Shown: in pieces, positions 17,737 through 25,738 of the stretch
Layout: each line of letters begins with the position of its first letter
Position numbering within the stretch: position 1 is the stretch's first letter
DNA from: Brevundimonas sp. UBA7506
GTDB taxonomy: Bacteria; Pseudomonadota; Alphaproteobacteria; Caulobacterales; Caulobacteraceae
Length of the DNA: 64,000 bases
Direction of reading: 5' to 3'
Assembly: GCF_002479495.1 (NCBI RefSeq)
Contig: NZ_DLNQ01000005.1
Coordinates: forward strand, 130,858 to 194,857
Notes under the pieces: model-generated
Databases searched by the model: none
What the model was told of the DNA's origin: nothing
What the model saw: the letters and a program-made list of their open reading frames with translations, nothing else
Made by a program: the position numbers and the translations under genes

Positions 17737-18783
17737 CTACTGATCGAGAGGTATCGCCACGACCTGATATTGAACGGACGTGTCCGAGCCCCAGCAACAG
17801 GCCGCCTCGACAAAAATGATGCCGTCCACTGGATCGGAAATCTGAAGGCCTGCCCAGGGCCGAAGAATGGGAACCTCTCCCATTGTCGCGGCTGCTCCTC
17901 GCGCGCGAGCAAAGCGCTCTTGCCCCACCGCGACCCAGCCATTGAAAGTCTCCACCAAGCCTGTGAAGGGCCAGGTCTGGCCGGAGCGATTGATTAGAGA
18001 GTTCGGCACGACGGGCAGCGGGGCGCTGAAGACCGGCGTGATCTTGTCGTCGCAAACCCGCAGGACTTCGCCGTACCGTCCATTCAGGTGCGCCAAGCTG
18101 GCCCCAACCAATACGCAGCCCGCGTTCGCGGCGTCAGGGATGATGCCGACAATCGGGGCGCACTCGGGATTCAGCCGTCCTCCGCACAGTTGGTCGCTCG
18201 TTTCTTTCACGATGGAGACCGTGCCGGTAGACACATCGACGCGACGCAGGCCACCACCCCATTCGCCCTTGTTATAACCGACGAACAGCACGTTTCCCGT
18301 CAGGGGCGAGACCTGTGCGTAGGGTTCGAGAGATGCGGCGAGACGCAGACGGGTGAAGCCCTGACCTGACGGAATCAGCACCGTCGTTGTTGTCAGGACG
18401 CCGGGGCCTTCGGGCGTCGAGAACAAAGAGATGGGACTTCCTTCGAAATAGACGCGCCGCTCAGGCAGATCAGTATCCAGAAGGTCTCGCACTAGGCTTT
18501 CATTCGCGTTCAGGGCGACAAGCGCCCAGAGGTGCGGGCCATCGGCCATCACATCGATGGCGTCGCTAGCGGCAACCACGCGTTCGCCGGTCCGTCTGTC
18601 AAATCGCACGACCTTTTTAGACGCCCCGCGAAGCCAGAGATCATTCCCCTTGCCGATTCCCTCGACTATGGCGCCGCCAAGGTCAGGGTCGGTCCAGGCT
18701 CGACGAGCCTCCATGCGGACTTGCGCAAACGCATCTCCGCACATCGCCAGAACCATGAGAACCGAAATGAGTATCGAGCGCAT
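17737..18783 (-). CDS. Secreted protein of unknown function, beta-propeller-like
   Basis: 348 residues from the ATG at 18783, preceded by GGTGA. Signal peptide MRSILISVLMVLAMCGDAFA, so periplasmic or secreted. The mature part has repeated stretches of the style DLWLRG...VVRFDRRTGERV and HLWALVAL, reminiscent of beta-propeller blades, and several cysteines late in the protein (LCGGRLNPECAP, EAACCWG). I do not recognise a family. Base composition is lower than its neighbours: two sampled 60-bp lines are 55 and 58% G+C, against 68% for a sampled line in the adjacent GST gene. This suggests recent acquisition. Possibly co-transcribed with the GST gene. Confidence 0.7.
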   Translation of the reverse strand: MRSILISVLMVLAMCGDAFAQVRMEARRAWTDPDLGGAIVEGIGKGNDLWLRGASKKVVRFDRRTGERVVAASDAIDVMADGPHLWALVALNANESLVRDLLDTDLPERRVYFEGSPISLFSTPEGPGVLTTTTVLIPSGQGFTRLRLAASLEPYAQVSPLTGNVLFVGYNKGEWGGGLRRVDVSTGTVSIVKETSDQLCGGRLNPECAPIVGIIPDAANAGCVLVGASLAHLNGRYGEVLRVCDDKITPVFSAPLPVVPNSLINRSGQTWPFTGLVETFNGWVAVGQERFARARGAAATMGEVPILRPWAGLQISDPVDGIIFVEAACCWGSDTSVQYQVVAIPLDQ

Positions 18784-18907
18784 GGCGTCACCATGCGGTG
18801 AAAGCGCGAGCATGCCTAGAATCTTCGAGCGCAAGCGAGAAACTGGAATTTGACCCCTCCGCTTCCCGATGCCAGATCGCGGCCCTCAGCAAGCGAGGGA
18901 GCGCCCC

Positions 18908-19261
18908 ATGACCATCACCCTGTACGGCATCAAGGCCTGCGACACGATGAAGAAGGCGCGTGTCTGGCTGGACGGGCAGGGCGTGGACTACGCCTTCCAT
19001 GACTACAAGGCCGCGGGAGCGAACAAGGCCGATCTGGAGCGCTGGATCGCCGAGCATGGTTGGGAGACGGTGCTGAACCGCGCCGGGACCACCTTCCGCA
19101 AGCTGTCGGATGCGGACAAGGTCGACCTGAACGCCGACAAGGCGGTCGCCCTGATGCTGGCCCAGCCGTCGATGATCAGGCGACCGGTGCTGGACCTGGG
19201 CGACGGGCGGACCCTGGTCGGCTTCAAGCCCGAACGCTACGCCGAGGCATTTTCCGCCTAA
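18908..19261 (+). CDS. ArsC-family reductase (YffB/Spx-like)
   Basis: 117 residues from the ATG at 18908. Thioredoxin-like ArsC fold: YGIKACDTMKKARVWL with a single active-site cysteine C11, followed by VDYAFHDYKA and LVGFKPERYAE at the end. This pattern is that of YffB-type proteins, glutathione-dependent thiol reductases of unclear substrate, and not true arsenate reductases. No ars genes are nearby. The stop overlaps by 4 bp the convergent stop of the small protein gene 19258-19497. Confidence 0.85.
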   Translation: MTITLYGIKACDTMKKARVWLDGQGVDYAFHDYKAAGANKADLERWIAEHGWETVLNRAGTTFRKLSDADKVDLNADKAVALMLAQPSMIRRPVLDLGDGRTLVGFKPERYAEAFSA

Positions 19262-19497
19262 TCCTCGACTGCGGTTTCCGGGCGGTCGTGGCCGTCGGCG
19301 CGCTCGGTGATCCACTGGCCCGACGTATCCTCGAACTCGATCCACGAAGTGCGGTCCGGCACCTGCTGCTCGCGCGAGACGGCGACAGCGGCGGCGCGCG
19401 CGGCGTCATGGGTGGCGAAGGTCTCGGAGAAGCTGTCGCCCAGCTTGTAGGCCCAGCCGCCGTCGTGGGGGACGATGCGATAAACGATACGGGTCAC
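19258..19497 (-). CDS. Small protein, DUF2188-like
   Basis: 79 residues from a GTG at 19497 with GAAGGA a few bases before it; a TTG at 19515 is the less likely alternative. Sequence begins VTRIVYRIVPHDGGWAY and continues with SFSETFATHDAARAAAVAV, the layout of DUF2188 proteins (short alpha/beta, treated as nucleic-acid or stress related but uncharacterised). No signal peptide or membrane segment. Confidence 0.6.
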   Translation of the reverse strand: MTRIVYRIVPHDGGWAYKLGDSFSETFATHDAARAAAVAVSREQQVPDRTSWIEFEDTSGQWITERADGHDRPETAVED

Positions 19498-19507
19498 GCG
19501 GTTTCCT

Positions 19508-20002
19508 TCAGGCAAGGGCCGTCGCCGACAGGCGACGACGGCGGGACAGAAGCTGCAGGGTCACGCCCAGGATCAGCAGGACCAGCAGGGTCAGCTGGAA
19601 ACCGACCACCAGCGGGTCCTCGACGCCGGAGGCGACCGGATCGCCGGCCGGCAGTCGGGTCAGGGTCTCGGTGACGCTGGGCAGCAGCAGGGTGAAGTAG
19701 GAGACGCTGAGCGCGATGGTTTCGATCGACCAGCGATAGTGGGCCAGGGGCTTGATGAAGCCCACCGTCGCTCCGACCGTCAGCGAGATCAGGCTGAGCG
19801 CCGCGACGGCCGCGCCCGGCGGGGTCTTGATGACGAAAATGGCCGAGATGGCGCCGATGAACATGAAAGCCAGATAGGCCTTGCCCCACCGCGTGGCGGG
19901 GTCGATCCGTCCATGCATCAGCAGCAGGATCAGGCCGATGGGGACGGCGGGCAAGCTGCCGAGCGTATGAAACCAGCCCAGCGCAGACAGTTGGGGCAGC
20001 AT
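19508..20002 (-). CDS. Integral membrane protein of unknown function
   Basis: 164 residues from the ATG at 20002 (MLPQLSALGWFHTLGS), preceded by GAGGTG; a further 13 residues upstream are open but without a better start. About four membrane helices (near 10-28, 45-62, 66-85, 125-148) are visible, ending with a basic tail LLSRRRRLSATALA. No family recognised with confidence. Ends 10 bp before the DUF2188-like start, so the two are probably co-transcribed. Confidence 0.65.
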   Translation of the reverse strand: MLPQLSALGWFHTLGSLPAVPIGLILLLMHGRIDPATRWGKAYLAFMFIGAISAIFVIKTPPGAAVAALSLISLTVGATVGFIKPLAHYRWSIETIALSVSYFTLLLPSVTETLTRLPAGDPVASGVEDPLVVGFQLTLLVLLILGVTLQLLSRRRRLSATALA

Positions 20003-20109
20003 GGCGGACACCTCAGGTTCAGGAGGAAGGATCAAGGCCACTGCACGCGCGAACGACGCCGCACAGCCACCGTTGACCGCCCTTGAGCCGCTGTCGAGTC
20101 ACGCTGTGG

Positions 20110-20117
20110 TGACGTCA
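20110..20117. promoter_or_regulatory. Perfect palindrome TGACGTCA in the divergent promoter gap
   Basis: An 8-bp perfect palindrome in the 235-bp gap between the divergent membrane-protein gene (start 20002) and the DUF6249 gene (start 20238). It could be a regulator half-site pair, but its length makes chance occurrence possible. No convincing sigma-70 or ECF promoter could be assigned in the gap. Confidence 0.2.
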
Positions 20118-20237
20118 GCGCCACCTTACAAAGAGTTCATGCGCGATCCTGCATCTGATCGGCGCGCTCATCACCTCTTGTTATCAGAAGGCCGCAGCGT
20201 CACGCTCGGCTCCACTGTTCAAGAAGGGGCGAAACCC

Positions 20238-20612
20238 ATGGAAGAGTTCATTCCCGTTGCATTCTTCATCATGATCGGTGCGATCGTGATCGTGCCGAGC
20301 TGGCTGAAGAGCAAGGAGCGCAAGGAGATGCAGGCGACTTTGCGCTCGGCCATCGAAAAGGGCCAGCCGCTGCCGCCGGAAGTCATCGACTCGCTGAGCA
20401 AGGACAACATCAAGCCCCCGGCTTCGGCGGCGCGCGACCTGCGGGTCGGCGTCATCCTGCTGGCGGTCAGCCTGGGCGTCGCCCTCTTTGGCTACATGGT
20501 CAGCTTCGCCGAGATGGACGCCTTCTATCCGATCGCCGGCAGCGCCGCGGTGCCCGGCATGATCGGTCTGGCCTTCATCATTCTGAGCATCTTCAACAAG
20601 AACAAGGGTTGA
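20238..20612 (+). CDS. DUF6249-type membrane protein
   Basis: 124 residues. One N-terminal membrane segment (about 5-22, FIPVAFFIMIGAIVIVPSWL), a basic cytoplasmic stretch KSKERKEMQATLRSAIEKG followed by LPPEVIDSL, then two membrane segments (about 74-90 and 98-119) and a KNKG tail. The ERKEMQATLRSAIEKGQPLPPEVI region is characteristic of DUF6249 proteins. Strong Shine-Dalgarno AAGAAGGGG. It precedes an ECF sigma gene by 24 bp, so it probably takes part in the same signalling unit. Confidence 0.7.
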   Translation: MEEFIPVAFFIMIGAIVIVPSWLKSKERKEMQATLRSAIEKGQPLPPEVIDSLSKDNIKPPASAARDLRVGVILLAVSLGVALFGYMVSFAEMDAFYPIAGSAAVPGMIGLAFIILSIFNKNKG

Positions 20613-20636
20613 GGCGGGTCGAGAGGGGAGACCGTC

Positions 20637-21194
20637 ATGGCCAAGCCTTTACGCGATCTGCACGATGTCGAGCTCGCCGCCCTGTCGGCGGCGGGCGGGC
20701 GTCGCGAGTTCGGGGAGCTGGTGCGTCGCCACGGTCCGGCGGTGCGCGGCCTGCTGCGGCGGATGGGGGCGCAGCCCGCCCTGGCCGACGACGTGGCCCA
20801 GGACGCCTTTCTGTTGGCGTTCGAGAAGTGCGCCGAGTTCAGGGGCGAGGGGACCTTCGGCGCCTGGATCAAGCGGATCGCCGCCCGTCTGTATCTGAAG
20901 CGTCGCTCGAAGGACGCCCGCTACGTGGCCGAGGTCGAGAACGACGAGGTCGCGCCTCATGTCGACAGCGCCGGGCGAATGGATCTGGACGAGGCGATGA
21001 AGGGGCTGACTGAACCGGAGCGCCTGTGCGTCTCCCTGTGCCACGGGGCGGGCCTGTCCCATCCCGAAATCGCGGCCGCCATTAATTTGCCGCTTGGAAC
21101 GGTGAAATCTCATGTCAAGCGTGGTCTGGATAAACTTCGGGCCCGGCTCCAACCGGAACCGGTTGCTCACGGGAGCGCGTCCCATGTCGGTTGA
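20637..21194 (+). CDS. ECF (extracytoplasmic function) RNA polymerase sigma factor
   Basis: 185 residues. Region sigma-2 at about 25-92 (FGELVRRHGPAVRGLLRRM, DDVAQDAFLLAF, GTFGAWIKRIAARLYLKRR) and sigma-4 at about 118-172 (LTEPERLCVSLCHGAGLS, HPEIAAAINLPLGTVKSHV). The sigma-2/sigma-4 linker is short, so no sigma-3. Good Shine-Dalgarno GAGGGGAGA. Its end overlaps the next gene by 11 bp, which normally marks the cognate regulator. It directs core polymerase to a set of promoters not identifiable from this window. Confidence 0.9.
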   Translation: MAKPLRDLHDVELAALSAAGGRREFGELVRRHGPAVRGLLRRMGAQPALADDVAQDAFLLAFEKCAEFRGEGTFGAWIKRIAARLYLKRRSKDARYVAEVENDEVAPHVDSAGRMDLDEAMKGLTEPERLCVSLCHGAGLSHPEIAAAINLPLGTVKSHVKRGLDKLRARLQPEPVAHGSASHVG

Positions 21195-21609
21195 TGAGTT
21201 CGACCCTGCCATCGAGCGCCTGTTCGCCAAGGCTCCGGCCTTTGCCGATTCGGCCCAGTTCGAGGCCGCCCTGGCGGCGAAGCTGAATAAATCCTCGCGT
21301 TTCCGGACCGCGGCCCTGTCGATCGCAGGACTGGTCGGCGGCGTCATCGCCGTGCGCGAGGTTCTGAACGTCAATTTCAACTTCACCGAGTCGTCGGCGT
21401 CCGCGTCGACGGGCGCGCAGCCTGTCGTTCAGGGATTGAGCATGGCGGGCGTGGATGGCGCTCAGGCCCTCCAGTCCTTGCTGGATCGGGTCGGTCTGGC
21501 CGGGGTGGATATGAGCTCCATGGGCGGAATGCAGATGTTCTGGGCCACGGCCGGGGTTCTGGTCGCGCTGCTTGCGGCCGGGGTCGTGAAGCTGTCGCAG
21601 GAAATCTGA
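21184..21609 (+). CDS. Membrane protein, putative ECF sigma partner (anti-sigma-like)
   Basis: 141 residues. The cytoplasmic N-terminal part is short (MSVDEFDPAIERLFAKAP, then ADSAQFEAALAAKLNKSSRFR), followed by a membrane segment (about 42-60), an Ala/Ser/Gly-rich loop and a second membrane segment (about 118-136). It overlaps the ECF sigma gene by 11 bp, so the two are coupled. Zinc-type anti-sigma domains carry H-x3-C-x2-C; none is present here, and no long sigma-binding domain of RskA type is obvious. A small non-canonical anti-sigma is the best inference. The sequence gives no direct proof. Confidence 0.6.
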   Translation: MSVDEFDPAIERLFAKAPAFADSAQFEAALAAKLNKSSRFRTAALSIAGLVGGVIAVREVLNVNFNFTESSASASTGAQPVVQGLSMAGVDGAQALQSLLDRVGLAGVDMSSMGGMQMFWATAGVLVALLAAGVVKLSQEI

Positions 21610-21630
21610 GCGCCGTTTTCCTGCCGAAGT

Positions 21631-21660
21631 CGCGACCTACTGCTGAAATTTCAGGTCGCG
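21631..21660. other. Stem-loop after the ECF operon
   Basis: CGCGACCT (21631-21638) pairs with AGGTCGCG (21653-21660), loop 14 nt, in the 145-bp gap before the TPR gene. No T tract follows, so it is a weak candidate for transcription termination or RNA end protection. Confidence 0.3.
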
Positions 21661-21754
21661 GCGCAAACGCCTGCGTTGCGGGCAGGACGACGACCCTCTA
21701 GGGTCGCGCCGGTTTAGCGACCAGTCTTGGCAGCGGTTTTTGGGGCGACGTTTC

Positions 21755-22531
21755 GTGGTTGATGTCTTCGAACAGGTCGAGGAGGAGCTTCGCTCCGATC
21801 GATACAAGCGTATGGCCCGCACCTGGCTGCCGATCGGCGCAGGTCTGCTGGCGGTCGCCCTGGTCGCCGCCCTGGGCTGGTGGGGCTGGCAGAGCTATGT
21901 GACGAATCAGGCCGACAAGGCCTCGGCCGCCTATGATCGCGGCATGATCGCCCTGCAGGCCAATAATCCGTCGGGCGCTGACGCTGCCTTCGCCGAAGCC
22001 GCCAAGTCGGGCAACGGCGCCTACAAGGCCTTGGCCCTGATGCAGCAGGCTGGAATCGCCGTTTCGGCCAACAAGACCGAGGATGCAGTCAAGCTGTTCG
22101 ACGACGCCGCCAAGGCCGCCGGCGATCCGATCATCGCCGACGCCGCCGCGATCAAGGCTGTCTTCCTGCTGATGGACACCGCTCCGCTGGCCGATATCCA
22201 GAAGCGTCTGGAGCCTCTGGCGAACGACAAGCGCCCGCTGCACGCCTTCGCGCAGGAAGCCCAGGCCATGGCCCTGTTGCAGCATGGCAAGACCGCCGAA
22301 GCGCGTCAGATCTTCGTTCAGCTGCAACTGGGTCAGAACGTGCCGGACGACATCCGCCAGCGCGCCCAGGCGGGCGTACAGGCGGTGGACGCCGGCACGG
22401 CCGCTGGCCTGGCCGCCATCGTTCGCGCCGCTGTCGCCCTGCCGACGCCGACCGCCGCTCCGGCTCAAGCCCAGGCTGCGGCCCCGGCCGCCTCGCCTGC
22501 CGAAGCGGCGCCCGCCGCCGCTCGCCCGTAA
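21755..22531 (+). CDS. Membrane-anchored TPR protein (YfgM-like, bamB neighbour)
   Basis: 258 residues from a GTG at 21755 (MVDVFEQVEEELR), with GGGGCGA upstream; a TTG at 21740 is the alternative. Charged N-terminus, one membrane helix (about 25-45), then TPR-like helical repeats (60-205) and an Ala/Pro/Gln-rich tail. The arrangement equals the YfgM/TPR_21 family, which is anchored in the inner membrane and assists periplasmic chaperone traffic. In many proteobacteria it precedes bamB and der, as here; the gap to bamB is 23 bp. Confidence 0.8.
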   Translation: MVDVFEQVEEELRSDRYKRMARTWLPIGAGLLAVALVAALGWWGWQSYVTNQADKASAAYDRGMIALQANNPSGADAAFAEAAKSGNGAYKALALMQQAGIAVSANKTEDAVKLFDDAAKAAGDPIIADAAAIKAVFLLMDTAPLADIQKRLEPLANDKRPLHAFAQEAQAMALLQHGKTAEARQIFVQLQLGQNVPDDIRQRAQAGVQAVDAGTAAGLAAIVRAAVALPTPTAAPAQAQAAAPAASPAEAAPAAARP

Positions 22532-22554
22532 TCGACGCTTTCAGGACGCCCCGC

Positions 22555-23976
22555 ATGAACCGAACGCTGAAAGTCGCCCTGCTGTGCGGTCTGGCCATGA
22601 CCGTCGCTTCCTGCGGCACGGTGCGCAGCGCCTTGCCGTTCGGTCTGGGCGGACAAAAGGAAGACACCGCCAAGGCGACCGAAGGTCAGCGCATCTCGAT
22701 CCTGGAGTTCGAACAGCAACTCGCGCCCTCGGCGGCTCTGTCGGGTCGTGACTTCTTCCTGCCGGGTCCGCAGGCCGCCACGGCCTGGACCCAGCCGGGC
22801 GGAAACGCCGAAAACGCGGTCGAACACGTCATCGCCGCGCCCGAGTTCACCGTCGCCTGGAAGCGCAACATCGGCGCCGGCTCCAGCAAGACGCGTCAGG
22901 TCATGGCTCCGGTCGTGGCCGACAACGGCAAGATCTTTGTTCTGGACGGCGAAGCCGGCGTGACCGCCGTCGACGCCGGTACGGGCGCGGTCCTGTGGAA
23001 GGCCGACGTCAAGGTCGATGAGGCCGACCGTGGTTCGCGCTTCCTGGGCATCGGCTTCGGCGGCGGTGCAGGCGGCGGCGGTTTCGGCGGCGGCGTGGCC
23101 GTCGGCGGCGGCAAGGTCTTTGTCTCCTCGGGCTATCGCTCCATGACGGCGCTGGACGCCGCGACGGGGGCGGTGGTCTGGACGTCGAAGGTCGATCTGC
23201 CGATCCACGGCGCCCCGACGGTCCAGGGTCAGCGCGTCTTCGTCATCGACGTCGACAACCAGCTGATCGCCTTCAATGTGAATACGGGCCAGCAGGACTG
23301 GTCCTATCGCGGCATCACCGAGCCGGCCCGCATCATGCGCGCCTCCAGCCCGGCGGTCAGCGGCGACACGGTCCTGGCGCCCTTCTCCTCGGGTGAACTG
23401 GTGGCGCTGCGAGCGTCGAACGGCCAGCCCGTCTGGCAGGAAGTCCTGTCACGCACCAGCCGCACCAGCGCCCTGTCGGAAATTCGCGACATCGCCGGTC
23501 GTCCGGTCGTCAGCCGCGGCTTCGTCTACGCTATCAGCCAGTCGGGCGTCCTGCAGTCGATGGACATCCGCTCGGGTCAGGCCAAGTGGTCGCTGCCGGT
23601 CGCCGGCGTCAATGCCCCTCTGCCGGTTGGCGACGTCGTCTATGTCGTGTCCAAGACGGGCGAACTGACCGTGGTCAACCGGGATACCGGTCAAGTCTAC
23701 TGGACCCGCGACCTGAACGAGGGCCGCGTCCGCAAGGAAGGCGGCGTCCTGGGCTTCGGCAAACGCACCGTGCGTCCGACCTGGTCGGGTCCGATCCTGG
23801 CCTCGAACCGTCTGGTGCTGGTCAATTCGGACGGCGAGGCCGTGGCCTTTGATCCGAAAACCGGCGCGCAGCAGTCCAGCGTCCGGCTGGGCGCGGCGGC
23901 CTATATCGCTCCGGCCGCCTACAACGGCGCCCTTTATGTCCTGACGGACAAGGGCGAACTGGTCAGCATCCGCTGA
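22555..23976 (+). CDS. bamB: Outer membrane protein assembly factor BamB (lipoprotein)
   Basis: 473 residues. Lipoprotein signal peptide with lipobox VASC (C20). The mature part is an eight-bladed PQQ-type beta-propeller, with repeated blades such as VTAVDAGTGAVLWKADV, MTALDAATGAVVWTSKV and AVAFDPKTGAQQSSV. A Gly-rich insert GGGAGGGGFGGGVAVGGG interrupts one blade; it is longer than in E. coli BamB (392 residues) and is probably a surface loop. Acts with BamA in barrel assembly at the outer membrane. The gene order TPR-bamB-der supports the assignment. Confidence 0.88.
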   Translation: MNRTLKVALLCGLAMTVASCGTVRSALPFGLGGQKEDTAKATEGQRISILEFEQQLAPSAALSGRDFFLPGPQAATAWTQPGGNAENAVEHVIAAPEFTVAWKRNIGAGSSKTRQVMAPVVADNGKIFVLDGEAGVTAVDAGTGAVLWKADVKVDEADRGSRFLGIGFGGGAGGGGFGGGVAVGGGKVFVSSGYRSMTALDAATGAVVWTSKVDLPIHGAPTVQGQRVFVIDVDNQLIAFNVNTGQQDWSYRGITEPARIMRASSPAVSGDTVLAPFSSGELVALRASNGQPVWQEVLSRTSRTSALSEIRDIAGRPVVSRGFVYAISQSGVLQSMDIRSGQAKWSLPVAGVNAPLPVGDVVYVVSKTGELTVVNRDTGQVYWTRDLNEGRVRKEGGVLGFGKRTVRPTWSGPILASNRLVLVNSDGEAVAFDPKTGAQQSSVRLGAAAYIAPAAYNGALYVLTDKGELVSIR

Positions 23977-24008
23977 TCTTTTTTCTGAATTTGAGTTAGA
24001 AAGCCGAC

Positions 24009-25634
24009 ATGGCTCTAAAAGTCGCCATCGTCGGCCGGCCCAACGTGGGCAAGTCGACACTGTTCAACCGACTCGTCGGCAAGCGTTTGGCGCTGGTCGA
24101 TGACCGCCCGGGCGTGACCCGTGACCGTCGCTACGCCGACGGCAATATCGGCGACATGGACCTGACGCTGATCGACACGGCCGGCTACGAAGACGTCACC
24201 GACGAAAGCCTTGAAGCGCGCATGCGCGAACAGACGGAGGCGGCCATCGAGGACGCCGACGTCATCCTGTTCACCATGGACGCCCGCGAGGGCGTGACCC
24301 AACTGGACCGCATCTTCGCGGACCGTCTGCGCAAGGTGCACAAGCCGGTCATCCTGCTGGCGAACAAGTCCGAGAGCCGCGAAAGCTCGGGCGGCGTGGG
24401 CGAGGCCCACAGCCTGGGCTTCGGTGAGCCGGTCGCCATTTCGGCCGAACACGGCGAGGGCATGGCCGACCTGTATCAGGCCCTTGTGGTCGCTTCCGAA
24501 GATGTCTTCATCGAGGAAGAGGAAGAGACCGACAAGCCGATCCGCATCGCCATCATCGGCCGCCCGAACGCGGGCAAGTCGACGCTGATCAATCGTCTGC
24601 TGGGTGAAGACCGCCTGCTGACCGGTCCCGAGGCCGGCATCACCCGCGACTCCATTTCAGTCGACTGGGAATACGAAGGCAAGGCGATCCGCTTCGTCGA
24701 TACCGCCGGGATGCGCCGCAAGGCCCGCGTCCAGGAGAAGCTGGAGAAGCTGTCGGTTGCCGACACCATCCGCGCCATCACCTTCGCCGAGGTTGTCGTG
24801 CTGGTGATGGACAAGGACGACGCCTTCGACACCCAGGACCTGCAACTGGCCGACCTGGTCGAGCGCGAAGGCCGCGCCCTGGTCTATGTGGCGTCGAAGT
24901 GGGATCTGGAAGAAGAGCCCCAGTCCAGGATGGCCGAGCTGAAGCGCCTGGCCGAGGACAAGCTGCCGCAATTGAAGGGCTCGCCCTTCGTGGCCCTGTC
25001 GTCGCACAATGGACGCGGCGTGGATCGGCTGATGCCGGCCGTCATCAAGGCCTATGAAACCTGGTCGGTGAAGGTCAAGACCAAGGACCTCAACACCTGG
25101 CTGTCCATGGCCACCCAGAGGCACCCGCCGCCCGCCGTCGACGGCAAGCGCGTGAAGCCGAAATACATGGCCCAGACCAAGGCCCGTCCGCCGACCTTCG
25201 TGCTGATGGCCAGCCGCGCCGGCGACATGCCCGAGCACTACAAGCGCTATCTGGTGAACAGCCTGCGCGAGAGCTTCGATCTGCCCGGCACGCCGATCCG
25301 GCTGACGGTCAAGTCCGGCTCGGCCAACCCCTATGCCGAGGGCGGCGCCAAGTCCGGTCCCGAGCGCTACAAGGGCACGGCCAAGACCGCGCCGCGCAAG
25401 GTGCTGAAGGCCGAGAAGGCCGCGGAGGCCCTGTCCAATCTTCCCGGCAAGGCGCTGGAGCAGAAGAAGTCGGGCATCAAGCCCAAGGTGAAGGCCTTGG
25501 GCGGTTTGAAAGCCGGCGCCAGCAAGAAGGCTGGCCAGAGCATCGCGGTCCAGAAGGGCGCGCGTGGCGGCGCCCGACAGGTCTCGCGCTCTGGCCGCAT
25601 CCGCACCGGTCAGAAGCACGCGCCCAAGAAGTAG
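24009..25634 (+). CDS. der: Ribosome assembly GTPase Der (EngA)
   Basis: 541 residues with two GTPase domains in tandem: first P-loop GRPNVGKST (8-16), DTAGYED and NKSE; second P-loop GRPNAGKST (about 183-191), [11 protein letters not shown] and SKWD. A KH-like C-terminal domain follows. The protein is longer than E. coli Der (490) because of a basic, Lys/Ala/Gly-rich tail of roughly 80 residues ending in TGQKHAPKK, common in alphaproteobacteria and likely to bind rRNA. Essential for 50S maturation. Confidence 0.95.
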   Translation: MALKVAIVGRPNVGKSTLFNRLVGKRLALVDDRPGVTRDRRYADGNIGDMDLTLIDTAGYEDVTDESLEARMREQTEAAIEDADVILFTMDAREGVTQLDRIFADRLRKVHKPVILLANKSESRESSGGVGEAHSLGFGEPVAISAEHGEGMADLYQALVVASEDVFIEEEEETDKPIRIAIIGRPNAGKSTLINRLLGEDRLLTGPEAGITRDSISVDWEYEGKAIRFVDTAGMRRKARVQEKLEKLSVADTIRAITFAEVVVLVMDKDDAFDTQDLQLADLVEREGRALVYVASKWDLEEEPQSRMAELKRLAEDKLPQLKGSPFVALSSHNGRGVDRLMPAVIKAYETWSVKVKTKDLNTWLSMATQRHPPPAVDGKRVKPKYMAQTKARPPTFVLMASRAGDMPEHYKRYLVNSLRESFDLPGTPIRLTVKSGSANPYAEGGAKSGPERYKGTAKTAPRKVLKAEKAAEALSNLPGKALEQKKSGIKPKVKALGGLKAGASKKAGQSIAVQKGARGGARQVSRSGRIRTGQKHAPKK

Positions 25635-25657
25635 GGCGCGCAGTCTGGGAAAAATTA

Positions 25658-25698
25658 GGGCGAGCGGTCAGCGACGACGGCTCGCCCTTTTTCTTTTT
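25658..25698. terminator. Rho-independent terminator, bidirectional, after der
   Basis: GGGCGAGC (25658-25665) pairs with GCTCGCCC (25680-25687), followed by TTTTTCTTTTT on the plus strand. On the minus strand the stem is followed by TAATTTTT, so it can also end transcription of the convergent O-antigen-ligase-like gene. Confidence 0.85.
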
Positions 25699-25738
25699 CG
25701 TGGCTCAACGGCGTAGACGGGTCGAGATGCTTCGACGG

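Noticed and set aside
20003..20237. ECF autoregulated promoter before the DUF6249 gene
   Set aside because: No clear -35 GGAAC-like / -10 CGTT-like pair; only a short TGACGTCA palindrome is visible.
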